From Brevibacillus brevis (GTDB taxonomy: Bacteria; Bacillota; Bacilli; Brevibacillales; Brevibacillaceae): a stretch of DNA of 64,000 nucleotides. The translations under genes were made by a program, and so were the position numbers. The notes under the pieces are model-generated. The model ran no database searches and was not told the origin of the DNA. It worked only from the letters and a program-made list of their open reading frames with translations. Position 1 is the stretch's first letter. Every line of letters starts with the position of its first letter. Below, piece after piece: positions 36,412-44,636 of the stretch. The stretch spans positions 275,001-339,000 of the forward strand of contig NZ_CP041767.1 in the NCBI RefSeq assembly GCF_022026395.1, read 5' to 3'.

Positions 36412-37335
36412 CTAAGCGGTCTCTGTGCCGTTTTCATCAACACCCAGAGCTTGTCGTGCCATGATCTTGAACTCTTCCAGCCCTGATTTCAGCGCAAAGG
36501 TCGCAAGAGTGACAGGATACGCAGCCGTCATTTCGACGATATGCTCATGCATGCGCGGCCATACACGTCCTCCTGCTTTCTCATACCGTTGGATGAAATC
36601 CGCCAAGCCAGTATCTCCGAACAACAGGTAGACAACCGTGAAATCAACAGCAGGATCAGCTACCTCGGCCTCCGTCCAATCCAGGAGCCCTGTTACCTTG
36701 CCGTCTTCAGCAACCAGGATATGCCCCGGATGGAGGTCACCATGTACAAGAGCAGAGTGGGCAGGCCAGAATGTGTCATCCGCAAGCCATTTTTGCCATC
36801 GATCCCATAGCGCCCCAGAAACGCCAAAGACGCGTTTGACTTCATTCATCTTTTCTCGAAGGCTTGCTCGTGATTCGCTAGGCTGCTTGACGCGGATACC
36901 AGCATCTCGAGCGAGATCATGATGAATACCGTGTAATGCGACCAATGCTTCCGCCCATGTTTGGATACACAATTCAGGTAGTGATTCAGGATTCAAATAC
37001 CACTCATAACTTTTTGTTTCCATATTAATCGTCGCCAATGGTGTGCCACCCAGGATCGGATAAGCGATGAATTCAGAGGTGTGAACCTGCCAATCCGGCA
37101 CTTCCACACGTAGATGATTTGCAACGAGATCTAACACCTTTTTCTCATAACGGGCTGTCTCCACGACATCGTCCCGGCGCGGTTGGCGCAATACCCATGG
37201 AACACCATCTATCGTACTTGCAAAAATAGCAAGGAAGTCTAAGCCGGATTCATTCACCTTCACGGTAGTTGGGTCTACAAGGATTCCGTTGTTTTTCGCG
37301 ATTGCAAGCATTTGCTCTACATTGTTTTTTGACAT
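36412..37335 (-). CDS. Macrolide 2'-phosphotransferase (Mph type)
   Basis: A kinase that inactivates macrolides by phosphorylating the 2'-OH of the desosamine sugar with GTP. The 307 residues follow MphA closely: VNESGLDFLAIFAS, WVLRQPRRDDV, LVHGDLHPGHILV (catalytic Asp) and LLDWTEAEVADPAVDF (metal-binding Asp), then GGRVWPRMHEHI. A GAGGTG site precedes the ATG. Upstream lies a 14-codon leader peptide ending MRLR and a terminator-like hairpin, pointing to macrolide-inducible expression. No mobile element is next to it, so it is probably an intrinsic resistance gene. Confidence 0.88.
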   Translation of the reverse strand: MSKNNVEQMLAIAKNNGILVDPTTVKVNESGLDFLAIFASTIDGVPWVLRQPRRDDVVETARYEKKVLDLVANHLRVEVPDWQVHTSEFIAYPILGGTPLATINMETKSYEWYLNPESLPELCIQTWAEALVALHGIHHDLARDAGIRVKQPSESRASLREKMNEVKRVFGVSGALWDRWQKWLADDTFWPAHSALVHGDLHPGHILVAEDGKVTGLLDWTEAEVADPAVDFTVVYLLFGDTGLADFIQRYEKAGGRVWPRMHEHIVEMTAAYPVTLATFALKSGLEEFKIMARQALGVDENGTETA

Positions 37336-37377
37336 AACAAAAACACCTCATTCATGAATAGTTAAAATCAATCCAAA

Positions 37378-37428
37378 CAAAAATAAACCCATACCATTCC
37401 GTTTTTAAAAATGGCTGAGCCTAATGGG
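37378..37428 (-). terminator. Attenuator (leader terminator) upstream of mph
   Basis: On the minus strand CCCAT (37428-37424) and ATGGG (37392-37388) enclose an inner CCATT/AATGG stem (37413-37409 and 37398-37394). TTTATTTTTG (37387-37378) follows directly. It lies just after the leader peptide stop and before the mph start. A ribosome stalled at the end of the leader would reach its 5' arm, so it could be prevented from forming. Confidence 0.65.
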
Positions 37429-37440
37429 GTCTTGTCGATT

Positions 37441-37485
37441 TTAACGAAGTCTCATGAATGCGATGCCCATTGCAATGTCCATCAT
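37441..37485 (-). CDS. Macrolide-sensing leader peptide of mph (MRLR type)
   Basis: A 14-codon frame with an ideal AGGAGG site five bases before its ATG: MMDIAMGIAFMRLR. The terminal MRLR equals the ErmDL stalling motif, at which ribosomes carrying erythromycin arrest with Leu in the P site and Arg incoming. It lies 106 bp before the macrolide phosphotransferase start and just before a terminator hairpin. Together these support induction by drug-dependent stalling. The short length is as expected for such leaders. Confidence 0.8.
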   Translation of the reverse strand: MMDIAMGIAFMRLR

Positions 37486-37557
37486 CGTAACCTCCTATAA
37501 TTGAAAACAAAGATAGTGTACCATGGATTCTATCAAATAGCGATGAGGAGATTAGCG

Positions 37558-38322
37558 ATGACGAAATTGATTTCTTGGAATGTAAATGGACTTCGCGCAT
37601 GTGTAAACAAAGGTTTCTATGAATACTTCAAAGAAGTGAACGCTGATATATTTTGCTTGCAGGAAACGAAGCTGCAAGAAGGTCAAATCGAGATGGAGAT
37701 CGGCGAGGAGTATCATCAATATTGGAACTACGCGGAGAAGAAGGGTTACTCCGGAACGGCTGTTTTTACAAAAATGGAACCACTATCTGTGCGCTATGGC
37801 TTGGAAGAAGACCATGAGCCTGAGGGACGAGTCATTACGCTGGAGTTCCATGATTTCTATCTGGTGACGGTATATACCCCGAATGCGAAGCGTGATTTGT
37901 CGAGATTGGATTATCGGCTGGTATGGGAGGATCGGTTTCGAAACTACTTATTGCAGCTAGATGCGAAGAAGCCCGTTGTGGTTTGTGGGGACCTGAATGT
38001 CGCCCATCAAGAGATTGATTTGAAAAATGCGAAGTCCAATCGCGGTAATTCTGGATTTACTCCTGAAGAGCGTGAGAAGATGACGAACTTGCTGGCAGCC
38101 GGGTTTGTGGATACCTATCGATATTTCTATCCGGATCAGACAGATGCCTATACGTGGTGGTCTTTCATGCCGAAAGTGAGAGAGCGGAATATCGGATGGC
38201 GTATTGATTATTTTCTCGCGTCTGAGAGATTGGCTCCGTCGTTGCTCGGGGCGGGAATTGACTCACAGGTGATGGGGAGCGATCATTGTCCGGTCGTGTT
38301 GGAGCTGGGGACCATTGAGTGA
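37558..38322 (+). CDS. exoA: Exodeoxyribonuclease III / AP endonuclease
   Basis: Cleaves DNA at abasic sites and removes 3'-blocking groups in base-excision repair. The 254-residue protein of the EEP fold has LISWNVNGLRA (metal Asn), QETKLQE (metal Glu), YTPNA, GDLNVAH, and the C-terminal SDHCPVVLEL. Length equals B. subtilis ExoA. The start at 37558 follows GAGGAG; a longer reading to 37501 would overlap the divergent mph leader region. Confidence 0.95.
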   Translation: MTKLISWNVNGLRACVNKGFYEYFKEVNADIFCLQETKLQEGQIEMEIGEEYHQYWNYAEKKGYSGTAVFTKMEPLSVRYGLEEDHEPEGRVITLEFHDFYLVTVYTPNAKRDLSRLDYRLVWEDRFRNYLLQLDAKKPVVVCGDLNVAHQEIDLKNAKSNRGNSGFTPEEREKMTNLLAAGFVDTYRYFYPDQTDAYTWWSFMPKVRERNIGWRIDYFLASERLAPSLLGAGIDSQVMGSDHCPVVLELGTIE

Positions 38323-38490
38323 GTATGCAATGCCTGTAATCAGCAATTGTGAGGGTGAGTGACCAGAAATAGCAAAACTGCCTATAATCAAACAATTAAG
38401 ACGAAATCAAATATAAGCGGACGTTGATGTGAAGGGGCGGGGTTTCGTACAATGAAAACGTAAGACTTCTAATGAAGAGGGGATAGGATA

Positions 38491-39810
38491 TTGCTAACCA
38501 TGAATTTGTTACTAATTGCTTTTCTGATTTTTGCTACCGCTTTTTTTGTGGCAACTGAATTTGCAATTGTAAAGCTTCGCCCGAGCCGTGTAGACCAATT
38601 GGTCATGGAAGGGAGAAAGAATGCTTTTGCTGTTCAGAAAGTAGTTAGTAACCTGGATGGATATTTGTCAGCGTGTCAGTTGGGCATTACGTTGACAGCC
38701 ATTGGCTTGGGGGTATTGGGGAAACCGACGATTGAAAGCATCATTAGCCCGTTTCTTACGCCGTTTTTACCCGAACAAGTCGTGGCAGTTCTGTCGTTTG
38801 TGATTGCTTACTCGCTCGTTACGTTTCTCCATGTGGTTGTCGGGGAACTGGCACCGAAAACAGTGGCGATCCAAAAGGCAGAAGCGGTTAGCTTACTTTG
38901 TGCGAAACCCATTATTTGGTTCTATAAATTGATGTACCCTGCGATCTGGGTGCTGAATGGCTCGGCTGCTCTGCTTGTGCGTTCATTTGGTATGAAACCG
39001 ACCAAGGAGCACGAAGAAAGTCACTCAGAAGAAGAGCTGCGAATCATTTTGACGGAAAGCTATGAGAGCGGCAAAATTAATCAGTCTGAGTATGGATACG
39101 TTAGCAATATCTTTGCTTTTGACGAGATGCTTGCCCGCGAGATTATGGTCCCCCGGACAGATATGAGCTGCTTGCACAAGGAATATACCCTTGAGCAAAA
39201 CCTGCGAATCATGAAAGAAGAGCAGTATACCCGTTTCCCGGTTATATCGCAGAATAAAGATCATATTATCGGGATGATTAACACGAAAGAGTTCTTTCTG
39301 AATTATGCCGATGATCCGAATTTGGATATTTCCAAGCTCATCCGACCGTTTTTGATGGTTTCAGAGGCGACTCCTGTAAAAGACCTTTTGAAAAAAATGC
39401 AGAAACAAAGAACGCATATCGCGATCCTGGTGGACGAATATGGCGGAACCTCCGGAATGGTTACGATCGAAGATATCTTGGAGGAAATTGTAGGGGAGAT
39501 TCGTGATGAGTTCGACGCGGAGGAAAAAGCCGAGATCGAAATTGTGGAAGAGAATAGCCATGTGATTGTGGACGGAAAGGTACTTCTCTCCGAGGTTAAC
39601 GACTTGCTCAACGCCAATATTAATGAAGAAGAACTCGATACCATCGGGGGCTGGCTATACAGTCAAAATCCGACGCTCAAAGAAGGTATCCAATGGCAAT
39701 ACGATGATCTCGTCTTTACGATCCGAAAGAAAGACAAGCATCGCATACGGAAAATGGAGATTCAAAAAGCAGCAGAGGCTCCAGCTCGTGAGCTGCAGGA
39801 TGTAACGTAA
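38491..39810 (+). CDS. CNNM/CBS-domain membrane protein (HlyC/CorC family)
   Basis: A 439-residue protein of the family that includes magnesium exporters such as B. subtilis MpfA. A DUF21/CNNM membrane domain (1-190) with GYLSACQLGITLTAIGLGVLG and GELAPKTVAIQKAE is followed by two CBS domains (205-330, with FPVISQNKDHIIGMINTKE and IAILVDEYGGTSGMVTIEDILEEIVGEI) and a C-terminal CorC_HlyC domain. The start is TTG at 38491, eight bases after GAGGGG; the ATG at 38500 is farther from the site. Confidence 0.92.
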   Translation: MLTMNLLLIAFLIFATAFFVATEFAIVKLRPSRVDQLVMEGRKNAFAVQKVVSNLDGYLSACQLGITLTAIGLGVLGKPTIESIISPFLTPFLPEQVVAVLSFVIAYSLVTFLHVVVGELAPKTVAIQKAEAVSLLCAKPIIWFYKLMYPAIWVLNGSAALLVRSFGMKPTKEHEESHSEEELRIILTESYESGKINQSEYGYVSNIFAFDEMLAREIMVPRTDMSCLHKEYTLEQNLRIMKEEQYTRFPVISQNKDHIIGMINTKEFFLNYADDPNLDISKLIRPFLMVSEATPVKDLLKKMQKQRTHIAILVDEYGGTSGMVTIEDILEEIVGEIRDEFDAEEKAEIEIVEENSHVIVDGKVLLSEVNDLLNANINEEELDTIGGWLYSQNPTLKEGIQWQYDDLVFTIRKKDKHRIRKMEIQKAAEAPARELQDVT

Positions 39811-39828
39811 TCATATGACAGAAGGTAA

Positions 39829-39866
39829 AGAAACGGGGCCGATTGATGCGGTCCCGTTTCTTTTGT
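39829..39866 (+). terminator. Terminator after CNNM gene
   Basis: AAACGGG-x-CCG and CGG-x-CCCGTTT form a hairpin followed by CTTTTG. Confidence 0.8.
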
Positions 39867-39870
39867 GACA

Positions 39871-40422
39871 TTATATATAAACAATGTTGTACGTAGGCTT
39901 CGTTACGCCGTTCGCGTACTGTTTCATGTCTACTAACTCGAGTTTGAGACGTGGCTTCGCACTTCCAAATAGCGGGACACCTTCACCGACCATCACCGGA
40001 TTCACTTTCAGCACTAATTGATCAATCAGTTGATGTGCCAGTAACGCTCCTGCCAACTCACCTCCTCCACATAGCCACAGCTTGCCTTTTTCTTGCTGTT
40101 TGAGATTTTTGATAAATTCAACGGCGTCGCCTTTGATCAGCTCGACTTCCGCGTTGGATTCAAACTGCATGCAGTTTGAGAATATATAATGCTTGATTCC
40201 CTTATAACCTGGTTCGCCCGGCTTGGCACCGAATTTAAACCCAAACTCGTAGGTTTTGGCGCCCATCAGCACTGCATCATATTCCTGAATTTCAGATAAA
40301 AAGTCCGGTACATGTTCTCCCTCAAATAAAAAGAGAGTGCTGTCGATATTTCCGTCCATCATGGCTTGATCGGCAATGAAATTATCTAGCGAAACGGCAA
40401 CGTGATACGTTAAGGTAGCCAT
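39871..40422 (-). CDS. RibD C-terminal-domain (dihydrofolate-reductase-like) protein
   Basis: A 183-residue reductase of the RibD_C fold: YHVAVSLDNFIA at the start, DAVLMGAKTYE, and LWLCGGGELAGALLAHQLIDQLVLKVNPVMVGEGVPLF, the usual NADPH-binding stretch. Such stand-alone YyaP/YwjB-type proteins have unknown substrates. Single gene convergent with the CNNM gene. Confidence 0.88.
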   Translation of the reverse strand: MATLTYHVAVSLDNFIADQAMMDGNIDSTLFLFEGEHVPDFLSEIQEYDAVLMGAKTYEFGFKFGAKPGEPGYKGIKHYIFSNCMQFESNAEVELIKGDAVEFIKNLKQQEKGKLWLCGGGELAGALLAHQLIDQLVLKVNPVMVGEGVPLFGSAKPRLKLELVDMKQYANGVTKPTYNIVYI

Positions 40423-40524
40423 TCAGAGATCCCTCCTTTTTCGTAGTTCCATTTTATGTGAAACAAGCTGGGATTTGAACACACGAGAATTGACATAGTC
40501 GTAGATTATCGTTTATTTTAATAG

Positions 40525-40538
40525 TTAAGTTAACTTAA
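40525..40538. promoter_or_regulatory. Palindromic operator before MarR gene
   Basis: TTAAGTTAACTTAA is a perfect 14-bp palindrome located 18 bp before the MarR start. A related element lies before the next gene (41081-41102). Confidence 0.6.
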
Positions 40539-40555
40539 TTATTGGTGGTGGTTAA

Positions 40556-41014
40556 ATGAATGAGGAGCTCGTCGCTTTTGTCCGGGAGCTAAACGAAATC
40601 GAGTATGCTTGTCAGGTGATGCTGACGCAAGAATACGCGGATGTGCTGGATGAGACGATTACGAATAGCCAGATCATCATGATTAACTTGCTGCATGAAC
40701 GCGGTCGACTGCTCACTGGGGAATTGGCAAAGCAAATGGACATCACGGCAAGTGCAGTCAGCCAAATGCTGAACAAAATGGAAAAGCGCCAGTTAGTCAA
40801 ACGTTCGATTAACCCCGGGAATCGCCGGGAAATTTTTGTGGAGCTGGATACTGCCGGAGTGAACTATATCGAAACAAGCCGCAAGATTGAATTGTCGATC
40901 ATAGAGCGCTTCTATTCCAAGCTTCCTTACGAAGATTTGGTAGCGCTAAAGGAAATAATGTTGAAGTTCCGGAGAATTATTGAGGAAGAGCAGACGCGAA
41001 AGACAGTTGAATAA
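40556..41014 (+). CDS. MarR family transcriptional regulator
   Basis: A 152-residue winged-helix regulator: LLTGELAKQMDITASAVSQMLNKMEKRQLVKRSINPGNRREIFVELD is the recognition region and wing. The start ATG 40556 lies about nine bases after GGTGGTGG. It stands 129 bp before an acetylhydrolase-like gene; AT-rich palindromes lie before both genes, which suggests that it controls itself and its neighbour. Confidence 0.9.
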   Translation: MNEELVAFVRELNEIEYACQVMLTQEYADVLDETITNSQIIMINLLHERGRLLTGELAKQMDITASAVSQMLNKMEKRQLVKRSINPGNRREIFVELDTAGVNYIETSRKIELSIIERFYSKLPYEDLVALKEIMLKFRRIIEEEQTRKTVE

Positions 41015-41080
41015 TTACGAAACAAGGGTGAGCGGCTGGGGCCCAGGAGACGGGCGAATGTCCTGGCTAACCTGCGCCAT

Positions 41081-41102
41081 ATATTTAAGTTTAATTAAAT
41101 AT
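41081..41102. promoter_or_regulatory. Second MarR-type operator candidate
   Basis: ATATTTAA (41081-41088) and TTAAATAT (41095-41102) are inverted around GTTTAA. The element resembles the TTAAGTTAACTTAA palindrome before the MarR gene. Confidence 0.5.
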
Positions 41103-41143
41103 TAATTTACCTAAAGCATTTGTCTGAAGGAGGCAGCATCCAT

Positions 41144-42550
41144 ATGCGGATTTTTGAAGTTGTGTTTGTCATTTTGGCTATAGGTTTATTGTGGTACTTA
41201 ATTTGGTCTCGGAAAGCCCCAGGGCGGCTAGTTCTATGGGGAATGCCTATTTTGCTGGTCGTTACAGGGCTGTTTCACCTAATTTTTGAAAAGGCGCGTT
41301 GGCAAATGGGTCCAGCCTATTTGGTTGCACTAATGATCCTATGCATGTACGGAGTCAGGACTTACCGGAACACGATAAGGGATAGGGAATGGAAGAAATC
41401 TATTTTACTCAGTGTGCCGGCTTTTCTGCTCAGCGCACTCGCCATTTGTCTGCCATTTATGTTACCTGTCTTTTCCTTTGAGAGACCAACTGGCGCTTAT
41501 CGAGTAGGAACAGTTACCTACACATGGTCGGACAACTCTCGCATAGGGAGTGACGGGACTTCCAGAAAGATCAATGTGCAGATCTGGTATCCAGCTGATT
41601 CGTCATCTTCTGCTACTCCGGGTAAATACATTTCCAATCTGCCGGCGTTTGCCAAAGCTATCGAGGAACAGTACGGATTTTCTGGGAAAGTATTGAGCTA
41701 CCTCGAACAGGTGGAGACGCATACTTACGCGGGAACTTCCTTCGCCTCAGACCTAAAAGAAGCACCAATCATTTTCTTATCGCACGGGAATATGCTAGGT
41801 AGCCGCTTCACGAATACGTTTCAAGCGATTGAATTAGCCAGCCACGGTTATATTGTAGCGGCGGTCGAGCATCCAGGGACGGCGATGATCTCTGTTTATC
41901 CAGATGGCAGCTATGCTCCTTTCATAGACACGAGCTCTCATCTCCCTATGGAATACGACGTACAGAATCATGCTTCTATTCCGGTTATCAAGGAGCAGAC
42001 GCAGGATATCGAATTTGCCCTTCAGCAGCTTATGGACATGAGTGAAAGGGTAACGGAGAGTCCGTTTGCCCATCGAGCTGACTTTTCTAATGTTGGCATT
42101 ATCGGTCACTCCTTTGGGGGTGCAACTGCGGTGGATGTTCTATACAAGAATCCTGTATTTAAAGCAGGTATTAATATGGATGGCTACTTGTATGGTGAGG
42201 ATCGTGACAAACCGTTAACGAAACCGCTGATGATTATGAACGGAGGCTTCAAATTACCAGAACTGGAGGATTCGCCGGAGATGAAACTAGCCGAAGAAGG
42301 GCGGCGAGAGCGAGTATTAGCTCAATCAGGTGTGGAGTTGGATATCTGGCAGGCGGGGCATCTCAGCTTTACAGATTTTCCTCTGTATTCACCACTGATG
42401 GAAGCACTTAGTCCTGAAGTGCGGCGCAATCACACCATTATTAACGAAGTATCGCTAGCCTTCATGGATCGGAATCTTAAGGGTGATCCAAATGCTTCCT
42501 ATTTAGATGTTGTGGGGCGCTATCCAGATGTTACGATAAGGATGAAGTAA
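41144..42550 (+). CDS. PAF-acetylhydrolase/dienelactone-hydrolase-like membrane esterase
   Basis: A 468-residue protein. Residues 1-110 hold about four membrane helices (FEVVFVILAIGLLWYLI and others). The rest is an alpha/beta hydrolase with HGNMLGSRFTNTFQAIELASHGYIVAAVEHPG, the nucleophile elbow GHSFGGAT (Ser), and AGHLSFTDFP for the His. This matches the platelet-activating-factor acetylhydrolase group. The start at 41144 follows AAGGAGG. The substrate is unknown; the MarR gene upstream suggests induction by a small molecule. Confidence 0.86.
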   Translation: MRIFEVVFVILAIGLLWYLIWSRKAPGRLVLWGMPILLVVTGLFHLIFEKARWQMGPAYLVALMILCMYGVRTYRNTIRDREWKKSILLSVPAFLLSALAICLPFMLPVFSFERPTGAYRVGTVTYTWSDNSRIGSDGTSRKINVQIWYPADSSSSATPGKYISNLPAFAKAIEEQYGFSGKVLSYLEQVETHTYAGTSFASDLKEAPIIFLSHGNMLGSRFTNTFQAIELASHGYIVAAVEHPGTAMISVYPDGSYAPFIDTSSHLPMEYDVQNHASIPVIKEQTQDIEFALQQLMDMSERVTESPFAHRADFSNVGIIGHSFGGATAVDVLYKNPVFKAGINMDGYLYGEDRDKPLTKPLMIMNGGFKLPELEDSPEMKLAEEGRRERVLAQSGVELDIWQAGHLSFTDFPLYSPLMEALSPEVRRNHTIINEVSLAFMDRNLKGDPNASYLDVVGRYPDVTIRMK

Positions 42551-42551
42551 T

Positions 42552-42580
42552 GAAGGGGCACCATTAATAGGTGTCCCTCT
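42552..42580 (+). terminator. Terminator between convergent hydrolase genes
   Basis: GGGGCACC/GGTGTCCC stem with a seven-base loop; only a weak T-run follows on either strand. Confidence 0.5.
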
Positions 42581-42592
42581 ACTTCGAAATTT

Positions 42593-43603
42593 TCAGTTTG
42601 TCGCCAACAGTTCTTTTAAGCTGTTATCAATAAACGTGGTATCGACAGGGTTAAGTCCAAACCCAGCCAAGTGTCCCCAGATTGATTCAATTGGCTTAAA
42701 GGTAGCGTTAGGGATGTGCTTCGTCTCATATTCACTGTCTTCTGGCGTGAAATACAGATCAGTCCGTACAGGCATCACAACCGTTCGCGCCCGGATGCTT
42801 CGTAACGCCGCCTCAAAGTCTCCCTTGTACTTATCATTTTGGCTAATGTCGGCATGCTGCCACGTCCACATCATCGCCAGCAAATCGTTTGCATCCGAAG
42901 GAACAAAGCTTTCCTCCCAAAATCCCGAGATAAATTCGGAAAGAGTCTCATAGCCCAAAGCTTTATAGCATTCCTCGCGGTAAAATGGCTGTGAAAACCC
43001 CCAACTCGCATAAACGCGCCCCAAGGTACGTAAGCCAACCTCGGGAGATGCCGTATACTGCCCGTTATTCCAAGCTGCATCGGCTAGTAATGCTGCTCGG
43101 ATGCCTTCGATCAAGACGATGTTATGCGGCCATGTTTTTGCGGTTCCGGCAAAAGGAGCCAATCTTTCGACCATATCTGGGTAGATCGCCGCCCAATGAA
43201 AAGCCTGGATGGCCCCCATCGACCAGCCGGTTGCCAAAGCAATTTTTTCAATGCCAAATCTTTCCGTAATGAGTCGATGCTGAAGAGCGACATTATCGTA
43301 GATCGTAACGTGTGGAAAATGGGCCCGATCATACGGGTTGGCTGTGTTGCTCGGGGAGGACGATAGCCCGTTGCCCAGCATATTGGGAATGATGATAAAA
43401 TATTGATTCGGGTTCAAAGCCTTATCTTCCCCGATGAGCCATTCGTTTTGGTAATGCTGGTCTCCAAACGATGTAGGAAATATAATGACGTTATCCTTGG
43501 CGGCGTTGAGTGTGCCATAGGTTTTGTAAGCAATAAATGCATGAGGTAGTGTCACTCCTGACTGTAAGCGGACATCTCCCAAGTGAAAAATGTCGTAATC
43601 CAT
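42593..43603 (-). CDS. MetX-like alpha/beta hydrolase (homoserine acetyltransferase family)
   Basis: A 336-residue alpha/beta-hydrolase related to homoserine O-acetyltransferase. GVTLPHAFIAYKTYGTLNAAKDNVII is the family opening, the nucleophile elbow is ATGWSMGAIQAFHWAA (Ser in G-W-S-M-G), and the acid and base lie in VRTDLYF and IWGHLAG. MetX proper has GGSMGG and acts on homoserine; the changed elbow suggests a different acyl substrate. The start at 43603 is set by AAAGGAG nine bases upstream. A MerR gene is divergent. Confidence 0.84.
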   Translation of the reverse strand: MDYDIFHLGDVRLQSGVTLPHAFIAYKTYGTLNAAKDNVIIFPTSFGDQHYQNEWLIGEDKALNPNQYFIIIPNMLGNGLSSSPSNTANPYDRAHFPHVTIYDNVALQHRLITERFGIEKIALATGWSMGAIQAFHWAAIYPDMVERLAPFAGTAKTWPHNIVLIEGIRAALLADAAWNNGQYTASPEVGLRTLGRVYASWGFSQPFYREECYKALGYETLSEFISGFWEESFVPSDANDLLAMMWTWQHADISQNDKYKGDFEAALRSIRARTVVMPVRTDLYFTPEDSEYETKHIPNATFKPIESIWGHLAGFGLNPVDTTFIDNSLKELLATN

Positions 43604-43638
43604 CTCGCATTGCTCCTTTGTAAACATGATTTTTTTCA

Positions 43639-43670
43639 ACTATAAACGTTCCCGTACAGGGGAAAGTCAA
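43639..43670 (-). promoter_or_regulatory. MerR-type promoter with 20-bp spacer
   Basis: On the minus strand TTGACT (43670-43665) and TATAGT (43644-43639) are 20 bp apart. The dyad TTCCC-N6-GGGAA (43649-43664) fills the spacer. An over-long spacer with a central dyad is typical of promoters activated by DNA distortion through MerR proteins. Confidence 0.7.
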
Positions 43671-43695
43671 GGGAATGATAGATTGGGGTTTTTCC

Positions 43696-44499
43696 ATGTT
43701 TAAGATCAGTGAATTTTCCCGATTGAGCAGAGTGTCCTTAAAGACGCTTCGTTTTTATGATCAAATTGGCATTTTGAAGCCAGCGGATATCGACAAAGAA
43801 ACTGGCTATCGGTTTTATGCAGCAGAGCAATTGGTTACGCTGAATCGAATCCTCATGTACAAGGACTTGGGATTTACGTTGCAACAAATTCAGCAATTGC
43901 TGCATGAAGAGATGTCTCCGGAGCAACTACAAGGCATATTCAGGCAAAAAGAAAGAGCAATGGAACAGCTGCTTGAGGAGGAGCAAGCACGATTGAATCG
44001 AATCAAGGAGCGTCTGTTGTCGATCGAGCAAAAGGGGTATGTAGCACAAGAGGTTGTATTTAAACGAGTCGAAGCCCAAAAAGTTGTCTCGTTTCGTTCA
44101 GAAGGTAAGGTAGAAGAGATTCCGATGCTTTTCGAGCGGCTGTCTCAACACGCAGGCAAGCAGCAGAGAAGGATGCTTTCTCCCATCGTTTTGTGGAAGG
44201 AGTCGGAGCGAGACGAGACGGCATTCGAATTGGAGATCGGCTATGTACTCAAGCAGGACATTCCCTTGCCATCCGATATGCTGGAAATACGTATGCTGCC
44301 AGAGGAGCCGATGATGGCCACCCTGGTCCAACGTGTAGAGCCATTCGTTCCTTCTACGGCCTGTATTGACTTGGCAAAATGGATAGAGCGCAATCAATAC
44401 CGGATCAAAAAAGATCAGCCAGGCAGAGAAAACTATCTGCAATCCCCACTTGGGGGCGATACGTATGTAGAAGTGCAAATTCCCATAGAATTTCCATGA
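43696..44499 (+). CDS. MerR family transcriptional regulator with effector domain
   Basis: A 267-residue regulator. The N-terminal MerR helix-turn-helix is FKISEFSRLSRVSLKTLRFYDQIGILKPADIDKETGYRFY, followed by a coiled-coil dimer helix (MEQLLEEEQARLNRIKERLLSIEQKG) and a C-terminal GyrI/BmrR-type ligand domain (residues 120-265). ATG 43696 begins the conserved domain; an in-frame ATG at 43675 is possible. It likely activates the divergent MetX-like gene through the 20-bp spacer promoter. Confidence 0.9.
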   Translation: MFKISEFSRLSRVSLKTLRFYDQIGILKPADIDKETGYRFYAAEQLVTLNRILMYKDLGFTLQQIQQLLHEEMSPEQLQGIFRQKERAMEQLLEEEQARLNRIKERLLSIEQKGYVAQEVVFKRVEAQKVVSFRSEGKVEEIPMLFERLSQHAGKQQRRMLSPIVLWKESERDETAFELEIGYVLKQDIPLPSDMLEIRMLPEEPMMATLVQRVEPFVPSTACIDLAKWIERNQYRIKKDQPGRENYLQSPLGGDTYVEVQIPIEFP

Positions 44500-44543
44500 A
44501 AAAGGCCAGTACCCGCATAGACGACGAGGTACTGGCTTTTTGC
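44498..44543 (+). terminator. Terminator after MerR gene
   Basis: AAAAAGGCCAGTACC and GGTACTGGCTTTTT arms form a long stem with T-runs. Confidence 0.85.
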
Positions 44544-44636
44544 TTGTGTTCATTTGACGCTGGTGGAAGGCGGGTAGTACAGTAATAATGATCGAGGATA
44601 CAGAAAATTCCAGATGCGAAAGAAGGGAATCCTGCT

